DNA of 64,000 nt from NCBI GenBank assembly GCA_030386875.1, contig CM059569.1:42819842-42883841 (forward strand). Reading direction: 5' to 3'. Below are positions 48,790 to 59,905 of the stretch, one piece after another. The position numbers and the translations under genes were made by a program. The notes under the pieces were generated by a model. The model saw nothing but the letters and a program-made list of their open reading frames with translations. It ran no database searches and was not told the DNA's origin. Numbering within the stretch: the stretch's first letter is position 1; each line of letters begins with the position of its first letter. The DNA comes from Morinoia aosen. Lineage: Eukaryota; Arthropoda; Malacostraca; Amphipoda; Talitridae.

Positions 48790-48865
48790 ACAAAGCATCA
48801 GCCACAATCCGTTCTACGATTTACTGGCCAAGAGAAAAAAGAACATCCAAAAGAACAGTAGCTGA
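48790..48865 (+). CDS. step: Cytohesin shared exon 7: polybasic C terminus and stop
   Basis: A run of T and the acceptor TTCTGCAG (ends 48789) precede the codons for QSISHNPFYDLLAKRKKNIQ, KNSS and a TGA stop at 48863-48865. The family pattern (A)IS..PFY..LA.RKKK is kept. The basic tail binds acidic lipids and takes part in autoinhibition of the Sec7 site in vertebrate proteins. The intron before it is 1573 bp and holds a mariner relic. Confidence 0.95.
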
Positions 48866-49450
48866 TGAGCTTCTTCAGGAGCAACAGTGTATCCTATCGT
48901 GTCTATTTTGTACAGACTGTTGTTTAGTCCGTTGTCTGTTGTTGTTGATCATCTGTTTTTGCTCGTAACTCTATTAAACATGTATGTGCGTATGTTACGT
49001 AGTCATGTAGAGTCCTCTCTCCCACCTTCCCTCTACGTGCGCGGTTGGAGCTGCTCTCAAAACGACTCATTCATATCATTATACATCATCGTCACCGCCT
49101 TCGCCTCATCGTCATTTTTGGCACATCCGAATAATGATTCTCAATGATTCACAGTAGCAAATCTTAATTTTAGTAGCGTTTGGGCCCACATTTCATCAAT
49201 CATTTCACGGCCGAGCGTATGTATATTTTTAAGTATGTTGACTTGCTGTGTTGCGTACGTATTTTGTGCTGTGCTCGTTTGTGTCACGTATTTAATTTAT
49301 TGACTATTTTTATGTAGCCTTCGTGCTTTTCCAATTTCCTGCTGAGACTTGCACGTGTGTAAAATTTCTTTCGTTGTATGCATTGTAGTACGAACTGGCA
49401 TTTGTTTCGAGTTAGTCTCTACCTTTCGAAGATCGTTGGTAAAGATTTTA

Positions 49451-49456
49451 AATAAA
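49451..49456 (+). promoter_or_regulatory. Candidate poly(A) signal AATAAA for cytohesin
   Basis: This AATAAA lies about 590 bp downstream of the cytohesin stop codon. The DNA is AT-rich and the hexamer is common by chance, so this is only a candidate. Confidence 0.25.
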
Positions 49457-49660
49457 TACGAGTAATACTGCTCGTGATTAACTGCTATTTTACAGGTTTT
49501 TCTTTTCGGCAGGCTAACAATGTGTGTTGACTCCACAACATACACGGGCATTTTTCCTGTTGTAGGAAAGTTGCCTTTTTTTAATTTTTAGTGTATCGCA
49601 AAGAAAAATCCATTTCTCTCGCTGGTGAAATCTTTGTTCTTTTAAGTTTCCTGAAGAATG

Positions 49661-49932
49661 ATGCGAAATTTCGAGCTGAAGGTTAATTAGGCCTTATGTT
49701 GAAATAGAGTATATTTTTCTTATGGACTATATTTTTTCGGTTCGCTGCTGTCGTTTTCACAGCACATATTATTTTTTTTATTTCATTAACTTCTCTCATC
49801 TTTGCTATTTATTTGCACAGGTTTTACTGTGGGGGGGACACTTGTGCCGAGATCTATAATTTTATATTAACTGGTGCCTTCTCTTCACTCTCTTGGGGAC
49901 ACATTTCATGGGTAGGGAGGCTTAAACTTATT
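49661..49932 (+). mobile_element. Family A copy in the cytohesin downstream region
   Basis: CGAAATTTCGAGCTGAAGG, TTTTTTCGGTTCGCTGCTG, TAACTGGTGCCTTCTC and GGGAGGCTTAAACTTA mark the family. The 5' 55 bp are absent. Confidence 0.75.
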
Positions 49933-52408
49933 TATCTGTTCTCTGAGGCTAGACGCGTTTGCTTGACATTCTGTCAGTGCAGGAAATCAAACTTCTCCAT
50001 GTCAATCAGTTCATGGACCTCATAGATGGTAGGTTCATTAAGAAAGTTATTCTCAAATTCATGTTTTCTAACTATATATCCTTAGCAGCGGTGTAATCAG
50101 TTGTAAATGTGCCCCTATTTATTCTCAAGTGCTCTTTTCAGATGAGCATTTGTCAAGTTAGTAGTGTAGCTTTTGCGTACACCTTACGCAAGTGTGTCAA
50201 ACTTGGAATATAGTATTAGTGTCAAAATTTAATTTGAATTTTGAAGACAATTCCCAGTGACATTAGGTTGCTTATTACATATATAACTGTTCCGCAGTAT
50301 GTCATACGCTTCAAAAGCCACGAATTGGACACACTTGCTAATGGTAGCTTTACAAATTAATTTCCCTACACGTTCAATTTTCTCCCATGTTTACCATGCA
50401 TATTTTTATGAAATGTTTCACGCGCTTCATGAAAAATTTCTCTGGTAGTTTTACGTAGTGTTTTCCAATGTTTATTATTGAATCGAGTCGAATGTCAAAT
50501 GCACCAGTTGTTAAACGAATTATATCCAAGAGGCCGACTGACTGTATTGTGCCCACCTTAATTAACATACGTGGATCTCGTCTTTCGACTAAATGTTGGT
50601 GTTCAGTGCAAACCAGGTGCAAACCTGACCCCGTCTATTCAGTTGACAATGTGCCTGTTTTAAGGAATTTTGCATTTGGCATTCATAACAATTTCTAAAT
50701 CAGCCACAGTTGATATCCGAATAAAATCCTGTAGCATGCATTTTTCGTAACATGTATAAACCCTCTTGTGTTAAACGTGTCCTAGAACTTGAAGTTCTAG
50801 CTGAATTTTAGTACGTATTTTCATTGATGGACCCGAGAATTCTCGTCAGTTTTTATTCACACATGTCCCCCTCTCGTAGAAATTATTTCATAAAGCCACA
50901 TATAGTCAAATTACCCAGCTTGTTTGAGACAGGAATGTTGGATATGTCGCAACATATACTACTCTTCCTCCAGTTGAAGGCTAAAGCTATTTTGAAAGTG
51001 GTGGATTCTAACGTCTGGCGAAGGACTTCGTAGATTTATTAACAATTTTTGCATTATCAGAATGTGAGTCCTGAATTTCAAGGTTTGGATGCTATTAAGA
51101 ATGCCTCAACTCGCACAATGTCCCATTATCTTGGGCAAATTTTATACATAAAAATTGAAGATTAATGAGGCTTTTTTTGTGACGAAATATAACAATAAAT
51201 TTACAGTTCGTAATGTGTAACTATGTCAAAAACTTTAGTAAGATTATTCAACAGAATCGGTTAATTGGCTTTGAATTGCATTAAGTCTTTTTGTATTGTA
51301 GACAGTGCCGAGTTATTTTCAGATAAGGTATCCTTATTCAAACATTTTACTACAGTTTCTTTTTAACAAGCGAAGACGGATCTCAATAGCTCGTTCAAAT
51401 GGAAACAAAATATCGACGTGAGCTGTGATGAATAGTAGGATATGAGATTTGGTTGCTAATCGTTGTTGAGGGTTAGATAAGGAATTAGAAATCCGATCAG
51501 TGAAATATTGTTGATGTATGAAAAGAATTTGCAATACTATTGTAGCACTGTTGTAATACTGGGAAGGTTCAGCGATAAATTATTATGGTTCATGCCGAAA
51601 CAGTGGCATGAAAACCCACATCATTGTGGCAGTTGTTGTACCTTAACCAAAGGATTGATATGTACAATGTTTAGGTACTAATAAGTGTGTACAATGTAAA
51701 TATGTGTTCTCTGTATATAATGGAGTCTTTATATTACATGTGATATTGCCAAAACCTGTGCAACTCTTCACTTTTTCTTCCCAAGTTCAGATAACTGTTC
51801 CTAGCGTTTAAAAATAAGGTTGATATTTCAATCTGGACGCATTTAAACGCAAATTTCATATTAATTGTAGAAAGAAGGTCTTGTAGAATTGCAGAGCATT
51901 GATAATCAACTATGTCACTAAGTATATGTATTTTAACATTTGTCTTACAAATTTATCTGCAACAGGTTTCCACTAAAACGTGCAGTATGTACACTAGTAT
52001 ACAAACAACGTGCAGGAGGCAGCTTTCATGAATACAACTATGACGATATACAATGCAAAATTTAGCCTACAATGTAAAACATGGTTTGGTATTTACTGCA
52101 CACATGGTACCAATAGAATTATTCACAACTTCATAAAAAGAACTAGATCACGTTATAGTCCCTGACGTATCAAAACGACTGCCTTAATGATACCTGGAAT
52201 AATGGAAAGCGGATCATTATAAATTCGAAGATTGAATTATCACTGAAACACGGAAAACGAAAAAAATAAGTATTATACAATAGGTATTCACAGTCTGGGA
52301 AGGTTTTCCAATTCATAACCTCGTCCGAAAAAGAGTGATACTGCTTCGAAAAAGTAATTCATGGTTTGGTATTAGCTGCGCAGATATTGTCATCAACAAA
52401 ATTCTCCA

Positions 52409-52436
52409 ATATTTCATAATATATATTATGAAATAT
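52409..52436. repeat. Perfect 28-bp palindrome
   Basis: The half-site is ATATTTCATAATAT and its reverse complement follows at once. It lies in the right member of a divergent duplication (52080-52195 and 52362-52467 share ATGGTTTGGTATT..CTGC.CA and GTATCAA.ACGACT.CCT). Confidence 0.9.
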
Positions 52437-52554
52437 AGCCTTAGGTATCAATACGACTACCTGCGACAAGTAAATCGCGTACATTAACAATATCACAGCG
52501 CCACATATCGATCCAAACAGAAATTCAAGCGCCCTAATTCAACGTCAAAATCGC

Positions 52555-52560
52555 TTTATT
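52555..52560 (-). promoter_or_regulatory. Candidate poly(A) signal for the sulfotransferase
   Basis: TTTATT on the + strand is AATAAA on the - strand. It lies about 900 bp past the stop at 53464 and beyond a SINE copy. It is a chance-prone hexamer. Confidence 0.2.
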
Positions 52561-53025
52561 AACCCTAATACTTAAACTAGTTGAGAAACGAAAAAAAAAA
52601 AAGATTAGAATCTGTAACTCACGCGTAGGACTTCCAACTGAATAGCTCTCACTTTCTGGTAAATTTGCGCATAATGATGTACTCAAAAAGATCAACAATA
52701 TAATCGTATTGGACAGCAGGTAAGGGTAAATAAAATTATTATTTTTCCCGTACTCACGCATTTCACCAAGTCCTATTTAAAAATGAATCTCTGAATGGAC
52801 ACGAGCATAATAAATAGACTTCGTTAAACAATATATCTTATTTTTCATTTGACAATACTTCAGTCAAGAGCTAAATGTTAATAAATCCCCCTAGTGAGCA
52901 CTAATGCGTACCAAAATATCAAGTTATCAAAGTTTAACATAAATGGAATGCATTCCAGTTTGTCAAGCTACAAATGAAGGATGTCTAAAAGTTAAATCTA
53001 CAGATTCAAATGATAAAAATTACAG

Positions 53026-53368
53026 GTTAGTTAAAGCCTTACTAACTGCAACAAAGGCGTTCCAAGTGAGTGAGAAAATGAAGGAAGGCACCAATTAGTA
53101 TGGAGTTAAGGGAACGCGAAAAATATGCACAAGGTGCATTAAACAGTAAGTTGAGAAAGACGTTCATGAAACGAGATACAAGTTGAAGGAGAAAGTAGTA
53201 GGTGCCGAAAAGCAGGACAGTAGTGAACCGAAAAAGATGGTCCGTAACTAAGGCAAAATCTTATTCTATTTGTGACAAAAAGATCTACTAAACCATCAGT
53301 TCGGGACCTCGCTTATTCCTCCTAGGAGCGCTAATTCCCATAGAGACAATAGTAGTCTCCCTTGAGGA
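53026..53368 (-). mobile_element. Family A copy, near full length, reversed
   Basis: On the - strand it reads from TCCTCAAGGGAGACTACTAT to GGCTTTAACTAAC. The second hairpin is GAGAC..GTCTC instead of GATAC..GTATC: both arms changed together, so pairing is kept. It lies just 3' of the sulfotransferase stop, in that gene's sense orientation. Confidence 0.85.
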
Positions 53369-53463
53369 AATGAACTAAATAAACATATGTATATATTACA
53401 TCTACATTCGTGTACACAAAAAATCCCACTATAAAAGATATTAATTTCATCTCTCGGTCTTCG

Positions 53464-53710
53464 TCACTGTCTCACGTACTCATCCGCGCATTGTAATATT
53501 TCATCAATTGAATAATTAAATAAAATAAAATCAGGCGTTAGCATTGACACCAACTGATCAAATAAAATACTATCTAACTGAGAAAAGTAGGAGCATAACT
53601 CATCAAGTGACGAAGGGGCATCGATGTCATTACTGAAGGGGATTTTCTTTTCGTTTTTGGACGTCAACAACATGTGGAAAAGGTTCCCCTCTTCTTCGAT
53701 GTTCTCGTAC
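53464..53710 (-). CDS. Sulfotransferase last exon and stop
   Basis: Acceptor CTGCCTCAG leads into (R)YENIEEEGNLFHMLLTSKNE and on to SQLDSILFDQLVSMLTPDFI, LFNYSIDEILQCADEYVRQ, with TGA at 53464-53466. The family ends similarly: an I.KYE.LEED element, then a helix, then (Y)..D..LFNY. The middle (residues about 20-45 of the exon) is divergent and low in charge order compared with vertebrate enzymes. The segment LFNYS fits the usual C-terminal F.Y motif. Confidence 0.85.
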
Positions 53711-54918
53711 CTGAGGCAGATCAAAAGGCGTCGACACTACACGGCGGTTATTTGTGTGCATTAAGCGTTAGCTTATAGTTCCGACCTGGTTAAAACTGGC
53801 TGCTGCTAAACTCGTCACTACACGCTTTCGTTCGAACTGTACGTATGGCCTAGCGTATAGTGTACGAAACGCTTAAAAAATCCAAAATAACGATGAGAAA
53901 AGAAAATTTTATTAATTTCTACTCCCCCATCCCCTTAAACACACGAGCAGAACAATATAGAAAAAAATATGTAGATAAGACGTGGAAAATATAAAACAAG
54001 TTCACTAACGATGTGAGCGCAGTATCTATAAAAAAGTGAAGATGAAACCATTTCTGTATTGCTCAATCTGCGCGTTCCGCACACATAAATGTACGCAGTT
54101 CACACAGCACACAATTGCATACTGCATAGCGTCGAGCAAGGAGCGCTGACTTAGTGTCGTTGATTTCGTGCCTCACACTTAGATTGATTTTTCTTTACTG
54201 ATTTTCGTTTTACATAAACTGCGAGCAGTAATTTAGTTAAGATCAATACTGCCCTCATAAGATTAATAGATTTTAAAATTTCAACTTAAAATAACGTTAT
54301 TATTGATCCTCTATGCAAATCATAATAACGATACCGCTTTCTCAGAGCCTGGTTATTTTACACGAACTATCATTGTTCAAAGGAACCGTTTCTCAAGAAA
54401 TTACCGACTATGATTAGAAACGGTGAAAAGATTGTTTTTTAGACCAGAAAATATCCTAATCAAGAGAACGAAAATTCCATAATACTCGATTCAATACAAG
54501 AGGAATCGCAGAAAACTAAAAATATTTTGCCGCGCAAGACGAGGAAAAAAAATCTTTAATATTTCGACCGTGAATTAGGAAAAAATTATTTTGCGAGGGG
54601 AACAAAACTAAAACAACAATGCGCTACTGGCATTACGCTACTTTATCAACAACACAACATGCACCAAGTTACTTTCATTATTATTATTATTATTATTATT
54701 ACCATCATTATTATTGTAGGGTTCCCGCCGTACCGAAAACCGACTACGTCAATCAAGAAAAGAACTTCCAAACATGCACTACGTTATTTTCATTATAGTT
54801 GTAGGGTCCCGTCTTATCAGAGACTCACTACTTCAAGAGAAAAAAACTCTCATGCTTTGCTCACCGATACAGAAGCTCCACTCACACTTTAAAACCTACA
54901 ACTTTAGTACTCGCTCAC
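53711..54918. other. Last sulfotransferase intron
   Basis: 1208 bp, A-rich on the + strand, with the ATT microsatellite; nothing else recognised. Confidence 0.7.
54676..54718. repeat. Microsatellite (ATT)n
   Basis: ATT repeated about 13 times with an interrupting ACCATC, in the last sulfotransferase intron. Confidence 0.95.
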
Positions 54919-55115
54919 CTTATGATAAAGTTGTAGCGCACCCCGCAGGGGAAGCAGTAGTCATGATACGGCGCCCAGTGCGCAACCCCCGACGGGTGCG
55001 CCAGCACATACTGCACGAACTCCGTGAACGTCGGCCCAGGAGGGTTGGCGAACGGGTTGCCCAGTGTCCTCTCCCGCTCCACATCCTCGTCTACTCTTCT
55101 CAACGCATCGGCCAC
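54919..55115 (-). CDS. Sulfotransferase exon with HW..P...C.PC signature
   Basis: Acceptor CTATGCAG precedes VADALRRVDEDVERERTLGN, PFANPPGPTFTEFVQYVLAH, PSGVAHWAPYHDYCFPCGVR, YNFII. The donor AG|GTGAGC leaves phase 2. PTF.EFV.Y(L/V)L and HW.P....C.PC...Y.FI are hallmarks of the CHST8-14 group. The acidic insert DEDVERERTLGN is not a conserved part of the family as I know it. Confidence 0.92.
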
Positions 55116-55139
55116 CTGCATAGCAAGGATATGAAAATC

Positions 55140-55960
55140 TTTCAGGAAAATTTCTAAATCAGCAAGTTGAATTTAGAGTCTTGCCTATGGCCAATCTGTC
55201 TGAATTTACCCATGAAACTAAGTGTTACAATAATATTCTCGGGTCATTGAGAAGTAGTGAGTGTTACAGTGAGAAGTAGGAGAATTTCTAACATTTTTAT
55301 TATGCGAAATTTTCGCAAAATCGTAAGCGTATAGGCATACAATATTTTTCACCTTTTCACTTTATACTTCTAAAAGCGCTGAAACTTCCTGAAAACTTGA
55401 ATACTCGGTTTTACATTAATAAAAACTAATTATTTGACTAGAAATTCTCATGAAATCCTCATAAAACTCATGAACTCCTCATAAATGGTCCAAATTTGTC
55501 AATTGAATTTCGATGTTTTCCTCGAGCAAATCTGTCTGAGATTTTGTTTGGATTTAGTCTAGTTTTAGCATTTTCCAATTTTCAAATACTTTCTAGTGAG
55601 AAATCAGAAAAATTATAAACTTATTATTCAACTAAATTTTTGTCATAAACACAAGGGTGTTTCATCAATATGTTTCAACATTTTCATTCAATATTTACAA
55701 AGCAATGAAACTTTTTGATAACTTCAATACTCGGATATACAGCAGGAAAAAATTATATGACCATAAACTCTAACCTAATAAAATTTTCGTCAAATTCTGT
55801 TAAGAAAAAGTCTAAATTTACAAGTTGAACTTTGGGTTCTTCCTGGGGCTAATCAGTCTGAGAATAACTTTCAAACCGCGTTTTCCAATTCTCAATCATT
55901 TCTAGTAAGAAATCAGAGAATTATAAGCCTTTTTAGGTTGCGAATGTTTTGTAAAAAATG
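55140..55960. repeat. Degenerate 325-bp tandem repeat in sulfotransferase intron, about 2.5 copies
   Basis: The ordered landmarks (T)CAAGTTGAA(T/C)TT, C(T/A)AATC(A/T)GTCTGA, AGTGAGAAATCAGA, GAAACTT..GAAAACTT.AATACTCGG and then a TAAAA tract repeat at about 55160, 55490 and 55815. An inverted partial copy follows at 56040-56115. Confidence 0.7.
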
Positions 55961-56039
55961 ACTGATATCTGCCAAGGCCTTTTCCTAACCGAATTAAAAA
56001 AAATTACCGAGATATTCAAAAGAATTTCGGGTAAAAATT

Positions 56040-56115
56040 AGCTTTTCCTGATGTATATCCGAGTATTGAAGTTGCTTTTGGAAGTTCATTGCTTTTGGAA
56101 ACATTGAATGAAAGA
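56040..56115. repeat. Inverted copy of part of the 325-bp repeat
   Basis: TCCTGATGTATATCCGAGTA and TTGAAGTT..CATTGCTTTTGG..CATTGAATGAAA are the reverse complement of 55672-55750 with few changes. A truncated SINE (family A) inserted right at its end, duplicating AACATTGAATGAAA. Confidence 0.75.
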
Positions 56116-56237
56116 TTAGATTATTACTTAGTTTAAGCCTCCCTATCCGTCACAAAGGCAATCCAAAGAGAGGAAAGAGGAAGGCACAATTTAGTATGGA
56201 GTTAAGCGAACGCGGAATCTACGCAGGAAGGGCATAG
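56114..56237 (-). mobile_element. Family A copy, strongly 5'-truncated, with TSD
   Basis: Only the 3' third is present, from TCTATGCCCTTCCTGCG to GGCTTAAACTAAG plus the tail TAATAATCTAATC, all read on the - strand. It is flanked by a perfect 14-bp direct repeat AACATTGAATGAAA (56100-56113 and 56238-56251). Truncation at the 5' end with a duplication is the classic result of target-primed reverse transcription. Confidence 0.85.
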
Positions 56238-56699
56238 AACATTGAATGAAAAGGTGAAAAAATATCGTAAGCTGAAAAATTTCAACCTCATAAACTGCCA
56301 CACATCCGCCTTAAAAAATGGCCACACATCCGCCTTAAAAAATGGCCACACATCTATCAGAAAAAATGCCATATATATCTCTCAAAAAACTAATATATCT
56401 CTCAAAAAACCCCATATATATCTCAAAAGAAAAAAAAAACAAATATTTACCTCAAAAAAGTGCCCAATACCGTAATAAAAAAATATCAATTTCCTACCCC
56501 CAAAAAAATATACGCCTCAATAAACTCAAGTATCTCCACGAAAACTCATAAATATACAACTTAGAAAGAAACTTTCAAATAACTATCATAAAAAATCTCA
56601 AGTAACGGCCCCATTAAGATGAACACATTACCTCAAAACCCTACAAATCTCCTCAACATAATCTGCCGTATATTTGCTTCAACAGAAATGGTAAATATC

Positions 56700-56900
56700 T
56701 GCCTCACAAACTACCTGCTACCTACCTCACAAACTACCTGCTACCTACCTCACAAACTACCTGCTACCTACCTCACAAACTACCTGCTACCTACCTCACA
56801 AACTACCTGCTACCTACCTCACAAACTACCTGCTACCTACCTCACAAACTACCAGCTACCTACCTGATACCTACTTCACAAACTACCTAAAACCTACTTC
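56700..56900. repeat. Minisatellite, 23-bp unit, about 7 copies
   Basis: CTACCTGCTACCTACCTCAC plus AAA is repeated in the sulfotransferase intron. The last units degrade into the next array; both share CTACCTCACAAA. Confidence 0.9.
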
Positions 56901-57350
56901 ATGAACTACCTAACATCTACCTCACAAATTGCCTAACATCTACCTCACAAATTGCCTAACATCTACCTCACAAATTGCCTAACATCTACCTCACAAATTG
57001 CCTAACATCTACCTCACAAATTGCCTAACATCTACCTCACAAATTGCCTAACATCTACCTCACAAATAGCCTAACATCTACCTCACAAATAGCCTAATAT
57101 CTACCTCATAAACTGCCTAATATCTACCTCACAAATTGCTTAATATCTACCTCACAAATTGCCTAATATCTACCTCACAAATTGCCTAATATCTACCTCA
57201 CAAATTGCCTAATATCTACCTCACAAATTGCCTAATATCTACCTCACAAATTGCCTAATATCTACCTCACAAATTGTCTAATATCTACCTCACAAATTGC
57301 CTAATATCTACCTCACAAATTGCCTAATATCTACCTCAAAAACTGCCTAA
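56900..57350. repeat. Minisatellite, 23-bp unit, about 19 copies
   Basis: CTAACATCTACCTCACAAAT plus TGC is repeated. The left half has AACATC units and the right half AATATC units, so two subtypes have spread in separate blocks. It ends about 230 bp before the sulfotransferase exon at 57579. Confidence 0.93.
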
Positions 57351-57578
57351 TACCCAACACAAACTGCCAAATATCTGCCGCAAAACTGCCAAATACACGC
57401 CCTACAACAGCCAACTACCTACCTCAAAATCTGCCTAACACTCGTCTCAAAAAACTGTCAAATACTTGCCTGAAAACTGCCTAAAAACTGCCACAAATCA
57501 ATTCTAAAACTTGCAATTACTAGCCTGAAAATTACCGAATACCTGCCGCAAAACTGCCAAATACCAAAGAGCACACAC

Positions 57579-57761
57579 CTGCTCGGGCGCGAGGTAGGGC
57601 GCGACGTCCCGATGCTGCTGCACTATTGGGCGGCCGAGGGTGGCGTAGAGGTGCGAGCTGACGGTGCCCTCCAGGTGGTCGCGGTAGAAGCTCACCAGCC
57701 GGTCTGCGGGGTTGCGCACCACCAGCAGCCGGACCGGGTAGTTTTCCAAGTAATCCGTGTC
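57579..57761 (-). CDS. Sulfotransferase exon with 3'-phosphate-binding motif
   Basis: On the - strand an acceptor TTCCTCAG precedes DTDYLENYPVRLLVVRNPAD, then RLVSFYRDHLEGTVSSHLYA and ...HRDVAPYLAPEQ, with donor CAG|GTGTGT. It has 61 residues and is phase 0 at both ends. R.P.DRL.S.YRD..E is the PAPS 3'-phosphate-binding segment of Golgi carbohydrate sulfotransferases. The exon is much more GC-rich than the surrounding AT-rich intron, which helps fix its borders. Confidence 0.9.
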
Positions 57762-59905
57762 CTGAGGAACACAGTAATGTTAAATAAATAATCTAATGTT
57801 CAAAATAGCAACCAATAGCATCCAAAAATAGGAACTTGGTAATGTTCAAAATAGGAACATGGTACAGAATGACTACAGTAATGTCATTTATGTTTGAAGT
57901 TTAAAGACAGTAGTTTTACAAGTACTCCACTTCCTACGCTACATATCTACCTCAAAAAATACATTTCAGCCTCATAAAACTACATACCTGCCTACAACCA
58001 CATTACTGTTTCTTATATTTGTACTTAATGGACGGGTCAGTTTAACAATTACTTTACGTCCTACGGCATACAGAAATGTTACTTCTACTTTCAATCTTCT
58101 TACCCTCAAAGTTTTATTTATGTAGCAGTATTATTATATGAGAAAAATTTGATAGTTCTTTCAAGTCTGTGCGGCATTATAAAAAGTTGCACTGTCCACC
58201 GCTAATCAGAACTACTGTTCGTACGCACAAATGCGAAATAACTTTTCTTTACAATGAAGTAATACTGCATCACGTCAAATAAGTTTAATTCGTAGACTTT
58301 CTTCAAAAACGTACTGATGACTATGTACGAATTGAATGAACAATGTTTGAATTTTTTTACGCTGACTCCCTTAAGATACCACTAAAAAAAACTAAAAAAA
58401 ACTAAAAAATTTATAAAAAAAAACTAAAAAAATGATAAAAAAACTAAAAAAGGACGAGCACAACCAAGATGTCGGAACGACAGAATTTAGCATCAAACTT
58501 TTACGTCTCTTTACATCAGAACTATCATACAGTTTTTAATGCCATATAATAAGAACTCAAAAAGAAGCAAACGATCAAGCAAATGGATTATTATAAAAAA
58601 TAATTTTTGAATGATCACTCACTAAATTACAGTTCTAGAGCAGTATTTGTTTAAAAACATGAAGGGGAAAAGATTACTCACAAAAAAATCCATTGGTCTT
58701 TAGAGCTGTTTAATAGAAACGAGCTGTTTTTTGTACATAGATCATTTTTCGAATGCAAAAACTTAGCAGTAATAAGTAATAAACGTAAGGGCAAATGCCA
58801 GAAATAGAATTCCGACGAAAAGGGAAAATTAAGTAGTAAAGTAATGGCGATGACAGAGCTAGGAAGCCATCTTGGGTGGCAGCGCGTTCAGTTGCAAGCG
58901 TTGAATGTTCTTTGACATGTTCAAAAATAGGCTATAACTTCAAAGTTACATGTTTACTACTCACGTTTTACGAGAAGTTTGAATGTTGCGCAGCTAACAA
59001 ATGTAAACTTCACGATAATATTTTGAAAGAGAAGGACAGAGCAAAACTACAGCACAGCCAGGAAGCAATCGTGGCCACTGACGCCGCAATGGCTAACATT
59101 TTCAGCAAAATATTGCACTGCCCATCCGATCAAGATTTGAAATTAGAGTTTCCAAAAATAACGATTAATCAAACAACGATTCAAAAGAAAAAACGACTCA
59201 AAAGAAAAGAAACAACGATTAAAATGAAAAGAAACAACGATTAAAATGAAAAGAAACAACGATTCAAATGAAAAGAAACAACGATTCAAAAGAAAAGAAA
59301 CAACGATTCATAAGAAAAGATACAACGATTCATAAGAAAAGAAACAACGATTCATAAGAAAAGAAACAACGATTCAAATGAAAAGAAACAACGATTCAAA
59401 AGAAAAGAAACAACGATTCAAAAGAAAAGAAACAACGATTCAAAAGAAAAGAAATAACGATTCGAAAGAAAAAAATAACGATTCAAAAGAAAAAAATAAC
59501 GGTTTAAAAAAAAAATAACGATTCAAAAGAAAAAAAAACATAAAAAATAGAAACAAAGATTCAGAACATGAAGTATATTGATAAGCATTTGTGTCGCTTG
59601 AGCTTAAATTTGTCGGTTTTACTGATTTGAGCTGAAATTAACGCCCACCAACAACAAGTCTTTCTTCGCTGTTAAAAAATTAAAGCATAACTATAAACTT
59701 CATAGCCACAAGCACACATTGGTTTCATCAGTAAAGATTTATTAAAAATGTATTTTTTAATCTGACCTGCACAAAGTAAATACGCTCAAGTCACGTGCTA
59801 GTTGAACAAGTTTTATTATTGTTTGAATCATTAAAGCAGTGCCACGTTAGTTGTCAGATGGGAGGAAGTCAGGAAATTAACGTGAAGCTGTAGTGAAGCA
59901 CCTCG
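57762..59905. other. Sulfotransferase intron, left part
   Basis: A-rich, with poly-A/ACTAAA runs at 58380-58455 and the 22-bp array. A GTG-started 122-codon + strand frame at 58876-59244 lies here, but its C-terminal part is the minisatellite and no family is recognised. Confidence 0.6.
59190..59545. repeat. Minisatellite, about 22-bp purine-rich unit, about 16 copies
   Basis: AAAGAAACAACGATTCAAAAG-type units vary at one or two positions (CAAATG, CATAAG, CAAAAG), becoming AAAAATAACG units at the right. The + strand is strongly A-rich. Confidence 0.9.

Larger units (their letters stand above)
24327..48865 (+). other. step: Cytohesin gene (Arf GEF), full extent as read here
   Basis: This is the gene-level entry. 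The shared exons 43484-43548, 44167-44282, 44581-44731, 45121-45382, 46420-46650, 47038-47216 and 48790-48865 join in frame with GT..AG borders into 359 residues. These match animal cytohesins from the end of the coiled coil to the C terminus. Cytohesins load GTP on Arf GTPases at the plasma membrane and act in insulin/growth signalling and endocytosis. The vertebrate proteins are about 400 residues, so only an N-terminal exon of about 40 residues is missing. The usual coiled-coil exon (EL..IRRRK..LL.EIQ) was not found anywhere upstream. Two long open exons at 24327-25727 and 33539-34390 end in phase-0 donors compatible with the first shared exon. Their link to this gene is inferred from phase, strand and position only. 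Confidence 0.9.
48866..53463. other. Convergent intergenic / 3'UTR region
   Basis: It lies between the cytohesin stop and the sulfotransferase stop and contains two SINEs in opposite orientation (49661 +, 53026 -), the palindrome at 52409 and no ORF I can support. The + strand is T-rich up to about 51.7 kb and A-rich beyond. Confidence 0.7.
53464..57761 (-). other. Carbohydrate sulfotransferase gene, 3' part (Sulfotransfer_2 / HNK-1ST-CHST11 type)
   Basis: This is the gene-level entry. Three - strand exons (57579-57761, 54919-55115, 53464-53710) join in frame into about 208 residues of a Golgi type II membrane sulfotransferase that moves sulfate from PAPS to chondroitin, dermatan or HNK-1-type glycans. 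Visible landmarks are the 3'-phosphate-binding block VVRNPADRLVSFYRDHLE, PTFTEFVQYVL, and the family signature HWAPYHDYCFPCGVRYNFI followed by RYENIEEEG. The upstream exons with the transmembrane anchor and the 5'-phosphosulfate loop (PK.G.T..K) are absent from 57762-64000 and should lie beyond the right edge. Which CHST subtype this is cannot be told from the C-terminal part. Confidence 0.88.

Noticed and set aside
56619-57350. CRISPR-like regular repeats
   Set aside because: Units are contiguous with no unique spacers, in a eukaryotic intron.
58876-59244. 122-codon + strand ORF in sulfotransferase intron
   Set aside because: It starts at GTG, its last third is minisatellite, and there is no homology.
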